From: Rhodopseudomonas palustris JSC-3b
GTDB taxonomy: Bacteria > Pseudomonadota > Alphaproteobacteria > Rhizobiales > Xanthobacteraceae
Length of the DNA: 64,000 nucleotides
Direction of reading: 5' to 3'
Assembly (NCBI GenBank): GCA_000504425.1
Contig: KI632513.1
Coordinates: 3,797,510 to 3,861,509, forward strand
The notes under the pieces were generated by a model. It worked only from the letters and a program-made list of their open reading frames with translations, searched no databases and was not told where the DNA came from. The position numbers and the translations under genes were made by a program. Position 1 is the stretch's first letter; each line of letters starts with the position of its first letter. Below are positions 1 through 10,326 of the stretch, piece by piece.

Positions 1-2374
1 GAGTCTGCTGCTGGTCGATGAATATGCCCACACCAATGTGCCGGGCTCGCGCCATCCCAAGCGCTGGCAGGACATTGACGAACTGTTGGCGGCGGGCATC
101 GATGTCTGGACCACGCTCAACATCCAGCACCTCGAAAGCCTGAACGATGTGGTGCTGCGCATCAGCAAGGTGCGGGTGCGCGAGACCGTGCCCGACAAGG
201 TGTTCGATCTTGCCGACGAGATCGTGCTGGTCGATCTGCCGCCCGATGAGCTGCTCAAGCGGCTCGCCGAAGGCAAGGTCTATGTTCAGGACACCGCGGC
301 GCGCGCGGTCGAGCATTTCTTCAAGCCGCATAATCTGACCGCACTACGCGAATTGGCGCTGCGGCGCGCCGCCGAGCGCGTCGATGCCGCGTTGGTCGAG
401 CGTATGCAGGCGCAGGCGATCGAAGGGCCATGGGCCGCCGGCGAGCGCATTCTCGCTTGCATCGGGCCTGATCCGGCCTCGCCCGGCGTGGTGCGCTGCG
501 CCAAGCGGCTGGCCGATCTGATGGATGCGCCGTGGTTTGCCGTCACCGTGGAGCGGCCGGGCTCCAATCATGATCCGCGCCGGCGCAAATGCACCGATGA
601 TGCGATGAAACTGGCGGAAAGCCTCGGTGCCGAAGTGCACACGCTGACCGGCACCGATTTCCCTGACGAGTTGCTGCGCTTTGCACGCTTCGAGAACGTT
701 ACCCAGATCGTGATCGGCCGGCCGCATGGCAGCCTGCGGCAGTGGCTGCGGCTGTCGCTGCCGCAGGAAATGGCACGGCGCTCGCGCGATATCGCCGTGC
801 ATCTCGTGCCGCGCGGCGGCGATCATGCGCCATCGTTCAAGCTATCGCTGGCGGCACGGCTCAATGCGTCGCCGCCCGCGCATTTTCTGTATGCCACCGT
901 CGCGGTGGTCGCCGCGGTGTTTGCGGGCAATCTGGTGGCCCATGCGGTGCCGACGCCCAATCTGTCGATCGTGTTTCTGATGGCGGTGCTGTTCAGCGCC
1001 ATCAAATCCGGAGTCGGCCCGGCGATCTATGCCTCGGTGCTGTCGTTCTTTGCCTACAACTTCTTCTTCATTCCGCCGCTGCACACCTTCACGGTCGCCG
1101 AGCCTTATGAGCTCTTGGCGCTGATGATGTATCTGATGGTGGCGATCGTCAGCGCCACGCTCGCTGGCCGGCTGCGCGGCCAGGTGCGCGTCTCCGCCAA
1201 TCGGGTACGCGCGATGCGCCGGCTTTATGAGTTCAGCCGCCGGCTGTCGGGGCTGGCGACGCCGGAAACCATTGCAGAGGGCGCCGCGAGCGAGATCTGC
1301 GCCAGCCTGGCGCGGCCGGTGCTGGTGCTGCTGCCCGCAGGCGATGATCTCGCGCTCGCAGCGGCCTGGCCGCCCGATGACGCCATGGACGAAGCGGCGA
1401 TGACCGCGGCGCGCTGGGCGTTCAATCACAACGAGCCGGCTGGCACCGACACCGGCACGCTGCCGCTGCTACCCTGGCTGTTTCTGCCGATCCGCACCGG
1501 CAACACCACCTATGGCGTGATCGGCGTCGGCCGCGATGACGAAGCGCCCTCGCTCGATTCCGAAGCGCGTACGCTGCTCGATACGCTGACGGAACAGACC
1601 GCGGCGGCGCTGGAGCGCTCCTCGCTGAGCCGCGAAATGATAAGGGCGCGCACCGCGACCGAAGCGGAGCGGGTGCGCAATACGCTGCTGGCGTCGATCT
1701 CGCATGATTTCCGCACGCCGCTGTCGTCGATCCTGGGCTCGGCGACCAGCCTGCTCAGCTATGGCGACAAGATCGATGAGGCCGGCAAGCGCGATCTGCT
1801 GGGCAACATCCGGCAGGAGGCCGAAGGGCTCGATGAGATGGTGCGCAACCTGCTATCGATCACCCGTATCGAAGCCGGTGCGCTCGAGCTGCGCTGCGAT
1901 TGGCTCGATCTGCGCGAGATCGTCGCGCGGGTGATCGGCGCCGAGCGGCGGCGCGGCGCGCGCCAGACCATGGATATCGCGCTGCCGGCGGAGCTGCCGC
2001 TGGTGCGCGCCGACGCCACGCTGGTCGAGCAGGCGATCGGCAATGTGGTCGCCAATGCGGTGATCCACACCGCGCCGAGCAGCCATGTCATCATCGACGC
2101 GGAGCTGACCCATGAGCTGGTCGAGCTGCGTATCAATGACGACGGCCCGGGTATCGCTGCCGACGATCTGCCGCGTTTGTTCGAGCGGTTTACCCGCTCG
2201 GCCAGCTCCGAGGGCAGCAGTTCCGATCGCGGCCAGGGCACCGGGCTCGGGCTCGCGATCGCCAAGGGCATCATGGAGGCGCATGGCGGCGCGATCCGCG
2301 CAGAAAGCCCGATTGCGAATGGCCGCGGCACGCGCTTCATCTTGAGCTTTCCGAGGGAGCATTCCGAATCATGA
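1..2374 (+). CDS. kdpD: Sensor histidine kinase KdpD (5' end cut by window)
   Basis: Potassium/turgor sensor kinase of the inner membrane that phosphorylates KdpE to switch on the Kdp K+-ATPase. The reading frame is open from base 2, so about 790 residues are visible and the first part, with the P-loop region, lies outside the window. The visible start carries the KdpD signature AHTNVPGSRHPKRWQD, then a USP-like domain (about residues 130-260), four hydrophobic DUF4118 segments (about 290-390), a GAF-like linker and the kinase core. The phospho-acceptor histidine is in the SHDFRTPLS box (about residue 568 of the visible part). N-box (NVVANAV) and G-boxes (GPGIA, GTGLGLA) are intact. Its TGA overlaps the kdpE start as ATGA. 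kdpFABC is expected upstream, outside the window. Only the true start is unknown. Confidence 0.97.
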   Translation, partial: SLLLVDEYAHTNVPGSRHPKRWQDIDELLAAGIDVWTTLNIQHLESLNDVVLRISKVRVRETVPDKVFDLADEIVLVDLPPDELLKRLAEGKVYVQDTAARAVEHFFKPHNLTALRELALRRAAERVDAALVERMQAQAIEGPWAAGERILACIGPDPASPGVVRCAKRLADLMDAPWFAVTVERPGSNHDPRRRKCTDDAMKLAESLGAEVHTLTGTDFPDELLRFARFENVTQIVIGRPHGSLRQWLRLSLPQEMARRSRDIAVHLVPRGGDHAPSFKLSLAARLNASPPAHFLYATVAVVAAVFAGNLVAHAVPTPNLSIVFLMAVLFSAIKSGVGPAIYASVLSFFAYNFFFIPPLHTFTVAEPYELLALMMYLMVAIVSATLAGRLRGQVRVSANRVRAMRRLYEFSRRLSGLATPETIAEGAASEICASLARPVLVLLPAGDDLALAAAWPPDDAMDEAAMTAARWAFNHNEPAGTDTGTLPLLPWLFLPIRTGNTTYGVIGVGRDDEAPSLDSEARTLLDTLTEQTAAALERSSLSREMIRARTATEAERVRNTLLASISHDFRTPLSSILGSATSLLSYGDKIDEAGKRDLLGNIRQEAEGLDEMVRNLLSITRIEAGALELRCDWLDLREIVARVIGAERRRGARQTMDIALPAELPLVRADATLVEQAIGNVVANAVIHTAPSSHVIIDAELTHELVELRINDDGPGIAADDLPRLFERFTRSASSEGSSSDRGQGTGLGLAIAKGIMEAHGGAIRAESPIANGRGTRFILSFPREHSES

Positions 2375-3072
2375 GCGTGAAACCGTGTGCCTTGGTGGTC
2401 GATGACGAACCGGCAATCCTGCGGTTTCTCAAGCCGGCGCTGGAAGCCAACAACTACGAGGTCAGCAGCGCATCGACCGTGATCGACGCCGTGAAGCGGA
2501 TCGCCGCCGATGCGCCCGACATCGTGCTGCTCGATCTTGGCCTTGCCGATGGCGACGGCAAGGAGGTGATCCGTCAGGTGCGCGCCTGGTCGGACGTGCC
2601 GATCATCGTGCTGTCGGCACGCGAGCGTGAAATCGAAAAGATCGACTCGCTCGATCTCGGCGCCGATGACTACGTCAACAAGCCGTTCAATGTCGGTGAG
2701 CTGATGGCGCGCATGCGCGCGGCGATGCGTCATCGGCTGCAGCGCAAATCCGAGCCGGCGACGCTCGCGGTCGGCGGCATCGAGATCGATGCCGTGCGGC
2801 GCCGGGTCAGCCGCGACGGCGCCGAGTTGAAGCTGACGCCGAAGGAATATGAGCTGCTGGCGTTTCTGGTGCGTCATGCCGGCCGGGTGGTGACCCATCG
2901 CCAGATTCTGGCCGCGGTGTGGGGCCCGGCGCATACTTCCGATACCCAATATCTGCGGGTCTATATCGGTCAGCTGCGCCAGAAGATCGAGCCGCGTGCC
3001 GATGAGCCGCAGATCATTCTCACCGAGCCGGGGATTGGCTACCGGATCGGCGCGCCCGACGAGCTGAAGTAG
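2371..3072 (+). CDS. kdpE: Response regulator KdpE
   Basis: OmpR/PhoB-type DNA-binding response regulator, partner of KdpD and activator of the kdpFABC potassium-uptake operon. The 233 residues show a receiver domain (about 6-118) with the acidic pair D11-D12, phospho-acceptor D55 in VLLDLGL and K104 in the YVNKPF motif. A winged-helix domain follows (about 130-228) with the usual LTPKEYELL and YIGQLRQKI segments. Translation is coupled to kdpD through a 4-base ATGA overlap. Length and motifs are normal for the family. Confidence 0.97.
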   Translation: MSVKPCALVVDDEPAILRFLKPALEANNYEVSSASTVIDAVKRIAADAPDIVLLDLGLADGDGKEVIRQVRAWSDVPIIVLSAREREIEKIDSLDLGADDYVNKPFNVGELMARMRAAMRHRLQRKSEPATLAVGGIEIDAVRRRVSRDGAELKLTPKEYELLAFLVRHAGRVVTHRQILAAVWGPAHTSDTQYLRVYIGQLRQKIEPRADEPQIILTEPGIGYRIGAPDELK

Positions 3073-3168
3073 CAGATCTTTCTGCTGGTGCATCCTGTCG
3101 CGATCGCCGCGGCGAGGATAGGACGCTGCTGCTCATCCCAACGGAAATGGATACCAACCCATCCGCAT

Positions 3169-3258
3169 GTCATGGCCGGGCTCCGTCCCGGCCATCCACG
3201 TCTTTGATCCGGCAGCGCTTTTAAGACGTGGATTCAAGCGACAAGCGCGGGCATGACG
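3169..3258. repeat. Dispersed nested-palindrome intergenic repeat, copy A
   Basis: About 90 bp made of two palindromic arms. The first begins GTCATGGCCGGGCTC and folds back on CCCGGCCAT. The second ends GCGCGGGCATGACG. The arms are joined by CCACGTCTT ... AAGACGTGG, so the whole unit is also an inverted repeat. Similar units lie at 15275-15363, 27400-27488 and 39108-39195, with a half unit at 25492-25514. All are intergenic, which fits a REP/BIME-like element. It sits between kdpE and the encapsulin operon. Confidence 0.85.
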
Positions 3259-3412
3259 AGTCAATGCTAGGAGCCGTTGGTATCATTCGAAAGAATGAAC
3301 ACCTCCAAATAAGCAATCTCTTCTCCGGACGTCGCCGCGGGCGAAATCGATATTCTGCTGATCGCGCTGATCAGAGCGGCGATCAGTTGGATTTGTATGA
3401 TGCGAGAAGAAC

Positions 3413-3445
3413 GTACTCCAAAGTGGCGTACTTATAGAATGGAGT
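3413..3445 (+). promoter_or_regulatory. Candidate operator/promoter of the encapsulin operon
   Basis: An imperfect palindrome, GTACTCC-N5-GGCGTAC (3413-3431, one mismatch), directly abuts an AT-rich -10-like box TATAGAAT (about 3433-3440). A second inverted pair, ACTCCA ... TGGAGT, overlaps it (3415-3420 and 3440-3445). This lies about 105-135 bases upstream of the encapsulin ATG. The layout suits a dimeric repressor covering the space between -35 and -10. No regulator gene is adjacent and no -35 is convincing, so this is a prediction from pattern only. Confidence 0.35.
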
Positions 3446-3548
3446 GCAGATAGACTCGCTCTGCGAATCTTATCTAACCTTGGCCACAAGTTCCTCAGTA
3501 ACGACGCATCGCTACGTGCGATGGGCTCGTCGAAGAGAAAGAAACACA

Positions 3549-4479
3549 ATGGCCGATGATACCGAACTCCGCAGGACACTTGCGGAAGGCGCAGCGCGCC
3601 AACTCGCCAACGCGACCAAGACCCGGGCGCAATGGGGTGGTATTACCCCGCGCTGGCTGGTGCCGCTGCTGCAGTGGACGCCGGTGGAAGCTGGTATTTT
3701 CCGGCTCAATCGCGTCAAGGAAACCCGTGGTGCCACCGCGTCGTCATCGTTTGACGTCGAATGCAGCCCGCGCCGCGATCGCGATCCGGATCTGCCGGAG
3801 ACCTTTGTCGATTATGACGAGAAGCCGCGCGAGTACTTCCTCAATGCGGTCACCACCGTGCTCGACGTGCAGACCCGCGTCTCCGACCTGTACAGCCATC
3901 CGTTCGATCAGATTCAGGAGCAGCTGCGGCTGTTGATCGAAAAGGTCAAGGAACGGCAGGAAAGCGAGCTGATCAACAATGCCGAATATGGCCTGCTCGC
4001 CAACACCGCGCCCTCGCAGCGCATCGTCACGCGCAAGGGGCCGCCGACCCCGGATGATCTCGACGAGCTGATTGCCAAGGTGTGGAAGGAGCCGGCGTTC
4101 TTCCTGGCCCATCCGCGCGCGATCGCCGCGTTCGGCCGCGAATGCACGCGCCGCGGTGTGCCGCCGCCGACCATCAACATGTTCGGATCGCCCTTCATCA
4201 CCTGGCGCGGGCTGCCGCTGGTGCCGTCCGACAAGGTGCCGTTCGACGAGCATGGCAAGACCAAGATTCTGCTGCTGCGCACCGGCGAAAAGAAGCAGGG
4301 CGTGGTCGGGCTGTTCCAGCCGGGCGTGCCGGGCGAGGTGGCGCCGAGCCTGTCGGTGCGCTTCATGGGCATCAACCGCAAGGCGATCGCGTCTTATTTG
4401 ATCTCGCTGTACTGCTCGCTGGCGGTGCTGACGGAAGACGCGCTCGGCGTGCTCGAGGGCGTGGAAGTCGACAGGTATC

Positions 4480-4493
<14 letters not shown>
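3549..4493 (+). CDS. Family 2A encapsulin shell protein (SrpI-like)
   Basis: Shell protomer of a protein nanocompartment with the HK97 phage-capsid fold, expected to assemble in the cytoplasm around the cysteine desulfurase encoded next. The ATG at 3549 is chosen because it follows a purine-rich AGAGAAAGA and gives 314 residues, the usual size for family 2A. The open frame extends to 3444 but those codons do not look coding. No enzymatic motif is expected and none is seen. The assignment rests on overall resemblance to SrpI-type sequences (an N-arm with ITPRWLVPLLQWTPVEAG, and the NMFGSPFITWRG region) and on the diagnostic order encapsulin, cysteine desulfurase, serine acetyltransferase. Its stop codon lies inside the desulfurase start region (14-base overlap), indicating translational coupling. 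Confidence 0.9.
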
Positions 4494-6498
<2,005 letters not shown>

Positions 6499-6500
6499 GC

Positions 6501-7451
6501 ATGCCCGTTCCAGCCGAAACGCGGCCGATCACCCAGCCCTCGTGGGATCTCGGCGGCATTGTCGCCGAGCTGGCAAGCCTGCGCGCGCTGTCGCAGCGCC
6601 GGCGCTATCGCGGCCGGGCATTGCCGGAGCTGCCATCGCGCGAGGCGGTGGCAGCGATTGTCGAAGCGCTGGTCGCGGTGCTCTATCCGCGCCATTTCGG
6701 TCCCGGCGCGCTCACCGAAGACACGATCGATCTGTTTGTCGCCGACACGCTCGATCATGCGCTGCGCAAGCTGCGCCGCGAGGTGCTGTGCGAATTGCGG
6801 TTCGGCAATATCGACGGCGTAGCCAAGCCCGGCCAGCTTGAGCAGCAGGCGCTGGCGATCGTCGCCGACTTCGCCAGTGAGTTGCCGCGGATTCGCGCCT
6901 TGCTCGACAGCGACATCCGCGCCGCGTTTGATGGCGATCCGGCGGCCAAGAGTCTCGATGAAGTGGTGTTCTGCTATCCCGGTGTCGCCGCGATGATCCG
7001 GCACCGCATCGCGCACCGGCTCTATTCGCAAAACGCCACCATGCTGGCGCGGATCATCGCCGAGATCGCCCATGCGCAGACCGGCATCGACATTCATCCG
7101 GGCGCCACCATCGGCGAAAGCTTCTTCATCGATCACGGCACCGGCGTGGTGATCGGCGAAACAGCGCGCATCGGCCGCCGCGTGCGGCTCTATCAGGCGG
7201 TGACGCTCGGCGCCAAACGGTTCGAGACCGATGACCAGGGCCGGATCGTGAAGGGCGGCGACCGCCATCCGATCATTGAAGACGACGTGGTGATCTATGC
7301 CGGCGCCACCGTGCTCGGCCGCATCACCATCGGCCGCGGCTCCTCGATCGGCGGCGGCGTGTGGCTGACGCGCAGCGTGCCGGCGGACAGCATCATCACC
7401 CAGGCCAAAGCCCGCACCGGCGATACGTTCGATGATGGCGCGGGGATTTAG
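6501..7451 (+). CDS. Serine O-acetyltransferase, EpsC/CysE type
   Basis: Makes O-acetyl-L-serine from serine and acetyl-CoA, the committed step to cysteine, the substrate of the desulfurase encoded just upstream. The 316-residue protein has an N-terminal helical region (about 1-190) and a C-terminal left-handed beta-helix of hexapeptide repeats, with the active-site stretch IDHGTGVVIGETA and a PIIEDDVVIYAGATVLG coil. The start ATG at 6501 follows GGAGG by seven bases and lies two bases after the desulfurase TGA. The longer open frame from 6354 would run through the desulfurase gene. This three-gene order is typical of family 2A encapsulin loci, linking cysteine synthesis to sulfur mobilisation. 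Confidence 0.93.
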   Translation: MPVPAETRPITQPSWDLGGIVAELASLRALSQRRRYRGRALPELPSREAVAAIVEALVAVLYPRHFGPGALTEDTIDLFVADTLDHALRKLRREVLCELRFGNIDGVAKPGQLEQQALAIVADFASELPRIRALLDSDIRAAFDGDPAAKSLDEVVFCYPGVAAMIRHRIAHRLYSQNATMLARIIAEIAHAQTGIDIHPGATIGESFFIDHGTGVVIGETARIGRRVRLYQAVTLGAKRFETDDQGRIVKGGDRHPIIEDDVVIYAGATVLGRITIGRGSSIGGGVWLTRSVPADSIITQAKARTGDTFDDGAGI

Positions 7452-7565
7452 TCAGCGCCGGATTTAAGATTGGCTGATAGGCTTGGATGGCATGCGCCGA
7501 GACTGAATTTTCTGAAGCGCATCGCTCGTCGCAGCGCCAAGAGCGCGTCATACGCGACAGAGGAA

Positions 7566-7642
7566 TGGCGCACCCGACACGATTCGAACGTGTGACCTTT
7601 GCCTTCGGAGGGCAACGCTCTATCCAGCTGAGCTACGGGTGC
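7566..7642 (-). tRNA. tRNA-Arg (anticodon CCG)
   Basis: Read on the minus strand, the sequence starts GCACCCG and ends CGGGTGC-G-CCA, giving a perfect 7-bp acceptor stem, discriminator G and an encoded CCA. The D arm (AGCTCAGCTGGATAGAGC), the anticodon stem TTGCC/GGCAA with loop CTCCGAA, and the T arm with TTCGAAT are all present. The anticodon is CCG. Length is 77 with CCA. No second attachment-like copy of its end is seen nearby. Confidence 0.97.
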
Positions 7643-7870
7643 AGTGCGGCTGATGTAGCCGATTGCGGCGGGTTCGGCAACGGCCATCAAGCGTACGAAG
7701 CGCCTCGCTGGGCACCTGGTCTGCGGCCTTGAAGCTGGAGCTGGGACAAGCTGGGGCTAGCGGGGCAGGCCAGGGCGGGGTGGGGGCCAGAACGGGCGGC
7801 CATTTCGGCCCGTTGCCGATCGATGTCACCGCAGCGGCGCCACCGATGCCCGGGGCTCGCGCCGTCAATG
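7643..7870. other. Intergenic stretch without recognised gene
   Basis: Between tRNA-Arg and the tandem repeat. Short open frames exist on both strands but none has a family resemblance or a good ribosome site. The end grades into the repeat array that starts at 7871. I see no gene here. Confidence 0.5.
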
Positions 7871-7994
7871 TTGATAGGCAGGCCCTTGATAAGCGGCCCC
7901 ATTATAGGCCGCCCCCCTTATAGGCCGCCCCGTTATAGGCAGACCCATTGATCGGCAGACCTATTGATCGGAGGACTTATTGATTGGAGGACTT
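7871..7994. repeat. Degenerate 15-16 bp tandem repeat, eight units
   Basis: Eight consecutive units of 15 or 16 bases, each beginning TTGAT or TTATA and followed by an RGGCNGNCCC-like or GGAGGACTT core. Examples are TTGATAGGCAGGCCC, TTATAGGCCGCCCCG and TTGATCGGAGGACTT. Neighbouring units differ by only a few changes and drift steadily along the array, as expected from slippage and decay. Mixed 15/16 spacing makes a coding role unlikely. It ends about 20 bp from the stop of the small minus-strand protein gene at 8015. Confidence 0.75.
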
Positions 7995-8014
7995 GGCGCC
8001 CAAGGCGGCCGCGG

Positions 8015-8197
8015 TCAGCGCTCCCGGGTCAGGACATGGGTGCAGCAGGTGCAGCGGAACACCTCGACCCAGGGGCGGGCGATGATTTTCGGCAGTTCGC
8101 CGATGCAAGCCATCGGCGCCGCGCACAGCGGGCAGTCCGGCGGCTCGGCAAGCGTGTCGGGTGACAATGTCGGCATGGTGGTCTTCGCGGACGCCAT
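8015..8197 (-). CDS. Small zinc-ribbon-like hypothetical protein
   Basis: A 60-residue protein with two cysteine pairs, CPLC near residue 24 and CTCC near residue 53, spaced as in small treble-clef or zinc-ribbon proteins that bind one metal ion. The ATG at 8197 is preceded by AGGA at fitting distance, which argues against the longer open frame to 8413. Compact proteins of this type are common and uncharacterised in Bradyrhizobium relatives. Function is unknown. Metal binding is inferred only from the cysteine spacing. Confidence 0.65.
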   Translation of the reverse strand: MASAKTTMPTLSPDTLAEPPDCPLCAAPMACIGELPKIIARPWVEVFRCTCCTHVLTRER

Positions 8198-8450
8198 CTG
8201 ATCCGGTCCTGAACCTAGCGCAGCAGTGTAAAGCCATTTGCGGCGAACAGAGGACAACTCTCCCGGCGCGATTCGGTTCAAATTCAGATTTGCCGCGCGC
8301 GCGGCGGCTCGCCTCGTATCATCAACAAGAAGCGCGTTGCGTGCGATCTGGCGCGACTGCAACCCAAAGACGTTCCAGAAATTGCCGCGCTGTCGGCGCA
8401 CTGCCGCCCGCACCGTTGCGCTACAAGGCGGCGCGACAGGAGCGTGGCCA

Positions 8451-8696
8451 TTGCCCTACAAGATCACTGCAGAACGCGACAACGAGACCATGCATAGCCA
8501 GCGATCCAGCGTCTGGATCGCGGTGGCCAAGGGACGGGTGTGGGCGAGCGAAGGCTGGCGCGTGGTGATCACCGACGACCACGGGCGGCCGTTCCGGCCC
8601 GAGCAATTCGACGAGCTGGCGGCGTTCCCGCGCACAAGCGAGCAGCCAAGCAATTCCGATCGCGGCAAGAAGGCTGCGCGGAAAGCCGCTGGCTGA
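8451..8696 (+). CDS. Small conserved hypothetical protein (TTG start)
   Basis: An 81-residue protein starting PYKITAERDNETMHSQRSS after the initiator, with a central strand-rich part (VWIAVAKGRVWASEGW, VVITDDHGRPF) and a basic C-terminal tail. The start is taken as TTG 8451 because AGGAG lies about ten bases upstream and upstream codons look non-coding. A strong hairpin follows two bases after the stop. I recognise it as a small protein type seen in Bradyrhizobium relatives but no function is known. An ATG at residue 14 is the alternative start. Confidence 0.6.
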   Translation: MPYKITAERDNETMHSQRSSVWIAVAKGRVWASEGWRVVITDDHGRPFRPEQFDELAAFPRTSEQPSNSDRGKKAARKAAG

Positions 8697-8697
8697 C

Positions 8698-8724
8698 GCG
8701 CGGCCCGGCTGCTGCGGGCCGCGC
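8698..8724 (+). terminator. Rho-independent terminator
   Basis: A perfect 10-bp stem, GCGCGGCCCG / CGGGCCGCGC, with a 7-base loop, followed by CTGCGTTTTCG. It begins two bases after the TGA of the small plus-strand gene ending at 8696 and lies 12 bases from the end of the converging glycoside hydrolase gene, so it may stop transcripts from both sides. Confidence 0.75.
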
Positions 8725-8735
8725 TGCGTTTTCGC

Positions 8736-10088
8736 TTACGCTTGCGCCGCCGCCGACGCGATCGCCGCGCCCTGGCTGTGCAGCAGCTCGGCGTCAGCGT
8801 TGACCTCGGTCATCGCCCCGGTCAATTCGGGATAGACCTGGTCCTCGATGGTCACCGTGCCGTAATTGCAGTCTTCGCCGTCAAAGCGCCCTTCGCGCGG
8901 CTGGTCGGCATGTTCGAACCAGTGATAGCCGACAATATTGGGGTGCGACACCGCCGCGGTCGCGTAGCTGCGGAAGCAGGCGGCGCGCTCGGTCTGGGTC
9001 GGCACGCGCGGCCCGCCGCCCATGCTGTTCGGCAGCCCGACGTCGTCGCCGCGGAACGAAAACTCGGTGATGATGCAAGGCTTGCCGGTGGTGGCATAGG
9101 CCTCGATCAGCGGCGTCGGATCGGCGTGGTAACAGTTGAACGAGATCACATCGAGATGGCGCGCCGCGGCCGCCAGCACGCCGTCATGCGGCAGCGCGCC
9201 GAACCGCGCGCCTAGCACCAGATGGTTGGGATCGGCAGCCTTGATGGCGCCGACGCACAGCTCGAAATAGCGATCGGCGACCACGGCGGCGAACGCATCA
9301 CAATCGGCCGCAAAGGCTTCGCGGCGGCGATCGAGCTTGTTGGCCCAGCTTTCCTCGGTGTTGTAGCGCGCGCCGGGCGCCAGCCGTGTGAATGGCGCTT
9401 CGATCCGTCCCAGCATATGCAGCGCGTCCCAGGAGCGCGCCGGCGTGCACCACACCGCGTTGAACTGCTCGAAATCGCGATAATGCTGCTGCAAGGCGGT
9501 GATCGCGGTCTCCCGTCCCGGCCGGCGCGGCGGAAAATTCAGGAACGTGGTCAGCAGCTCGTCGTTGCCGCGCCAGTCCGGCGACCAATACAGCTCGTTG
9601 TCGATGAAGGTGCCGAGCAGCTGCGGCGCATTGCGGCGCGGCGTGCATAGTTCCTTGGCGCGCTGCCGGATGTGGCTTTCAAATTCATCGTCGAACACAT
9701 CGGGGAAGCGCTGCCGGCGATGCAGCCAGAACGAAGCGCCAAGATCGACAATCGGCGTCATCGCCAGCGGCGTGTCGCCGGCGCCTGCCACCACCTCATC
9801 GGACCAGCAGCCGATGGTGTTGAAATTCCAGCTCACCAGCCGATTGGCGGCCGCGGCGCGCCAATTGTTGCGGCTGCCATATTTATCGAGGCACGCTTGC
9901 GCGTAAGGCACCTTGTCGGTGTTGCGGATGTTGTCGGGATCAAAGCGGACGTTGTTGACGCCTTTTGAGAGGAACAGACCGCCATCGGGATCAACCAGCC
10001 AATGGATGCCGTCGCGCTGGTCGACACGGAAGAATCCACTGGCTTCAAATCCTCGGTCGGCCAAGCCGCCCCATTTCGTCCGTCGCAA
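8736..10088 (-). CDS. Putative glycoside hydrolase, GH50/agarase-like (clan GH-A)
   Basis: A 450-residue protein without signal peptide, hence probably cytosolic. The general pattern is that of agarase-like (GH50-type) TIM-barrel hydrolases. A DNELYW segment holds the likely acid/base E165 after N164. The segment VLGARF-x-ALP is followed by ISFNCYHADP, and E342 in ITEFSFRG is the likely nucleophile. The start is TTG 10088, with AAGGAG seven bases upstream. It sits alone, converging on the small gene at 8451. The substrate cannot be told: agar is unlikely for a soil or freshwater alphaproteobacterium, and an oligosaccharide or glucan is as likely. Family assignment is from motif recognition only. 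Confidence 0.7.
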   Translation of the reverse strand: MRRTKWGGLADRGFEASGFFRVDQRDGIHWLVDPDGGLFLSKGVNNVRFDPDNIRNTDKVPYAQACLDKYGSRNNWRAAAANRLVSWNFNTIGCWSDEVVAGAGDTPLAMTPIVDLGASFWLHRRQRFPDVFDDEFESHIRQRAKELCTPRRNAPQLLGTFIDNELYWSPDWRGNDELLTTFLNFPPRRPGRETAITALQQHYRDFEQFNAVWCTPARSWDALHMLGRIEAPFTRLAPGARYNTEESWANKLDRRREAFAADCDAFAAVVADRYFELCVGAIKAADPNHLVLGARFGALPHDGVLAAAARHLDVISFNCYHADPTPLIEAYATTGKPCIITEFSFRGDDVGLPNSMGGGPRVPTQTERAACFRSYATAAVSHPNIVGYHWFEHADQPREGRFDGEDCNYGTVTIEDQVYPELTGAMTEVNADAELLHSQGAAIASAAAQA

Positions 10089-10326
10089 TTCGTCTCTCCT
10101 TGCAGATCAAGGTCATCCTGGGAGCCGCGCCTGACAAATTCGTTGATGTCTCTCAATCGCTTGTTGGCACGGCCAGGGTATCGTAAAGCGATCGATCAGG
10201 ATGCGGGGCGGAGGCGTTCTCAAGTTTCGTGCACCGCTTCGGTCGCCGCAAGCTGATGATGGATGATCTTGATCGCCAGGATGCCATTTTGGTCGCGAAT
10301 ATTCTCAAGTTGCCGCGCGCTTTGAT

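Noticed and set aside
1759-3093. 444-codon minus-strand frame across the kdpD/kdpE junction
   Set aside because: Runs antisense through two clear genes and has no recognisable domain.
3283-3579. Minus-strand ORF before the encapsulin gene
   Set aside because: No ribosome site or family; overlaps the predicted promoter and the encapsulin start.
7566-7642. tRNA-Arg as an island insertion site
   Set aside because: No integrase adjoins it and the genes on both sides look like core chromosome.
7871-7994. Possible CRISPR array
   Set aside because: Units are contiguous without unique spacers and vary in length; no cas gene is present.
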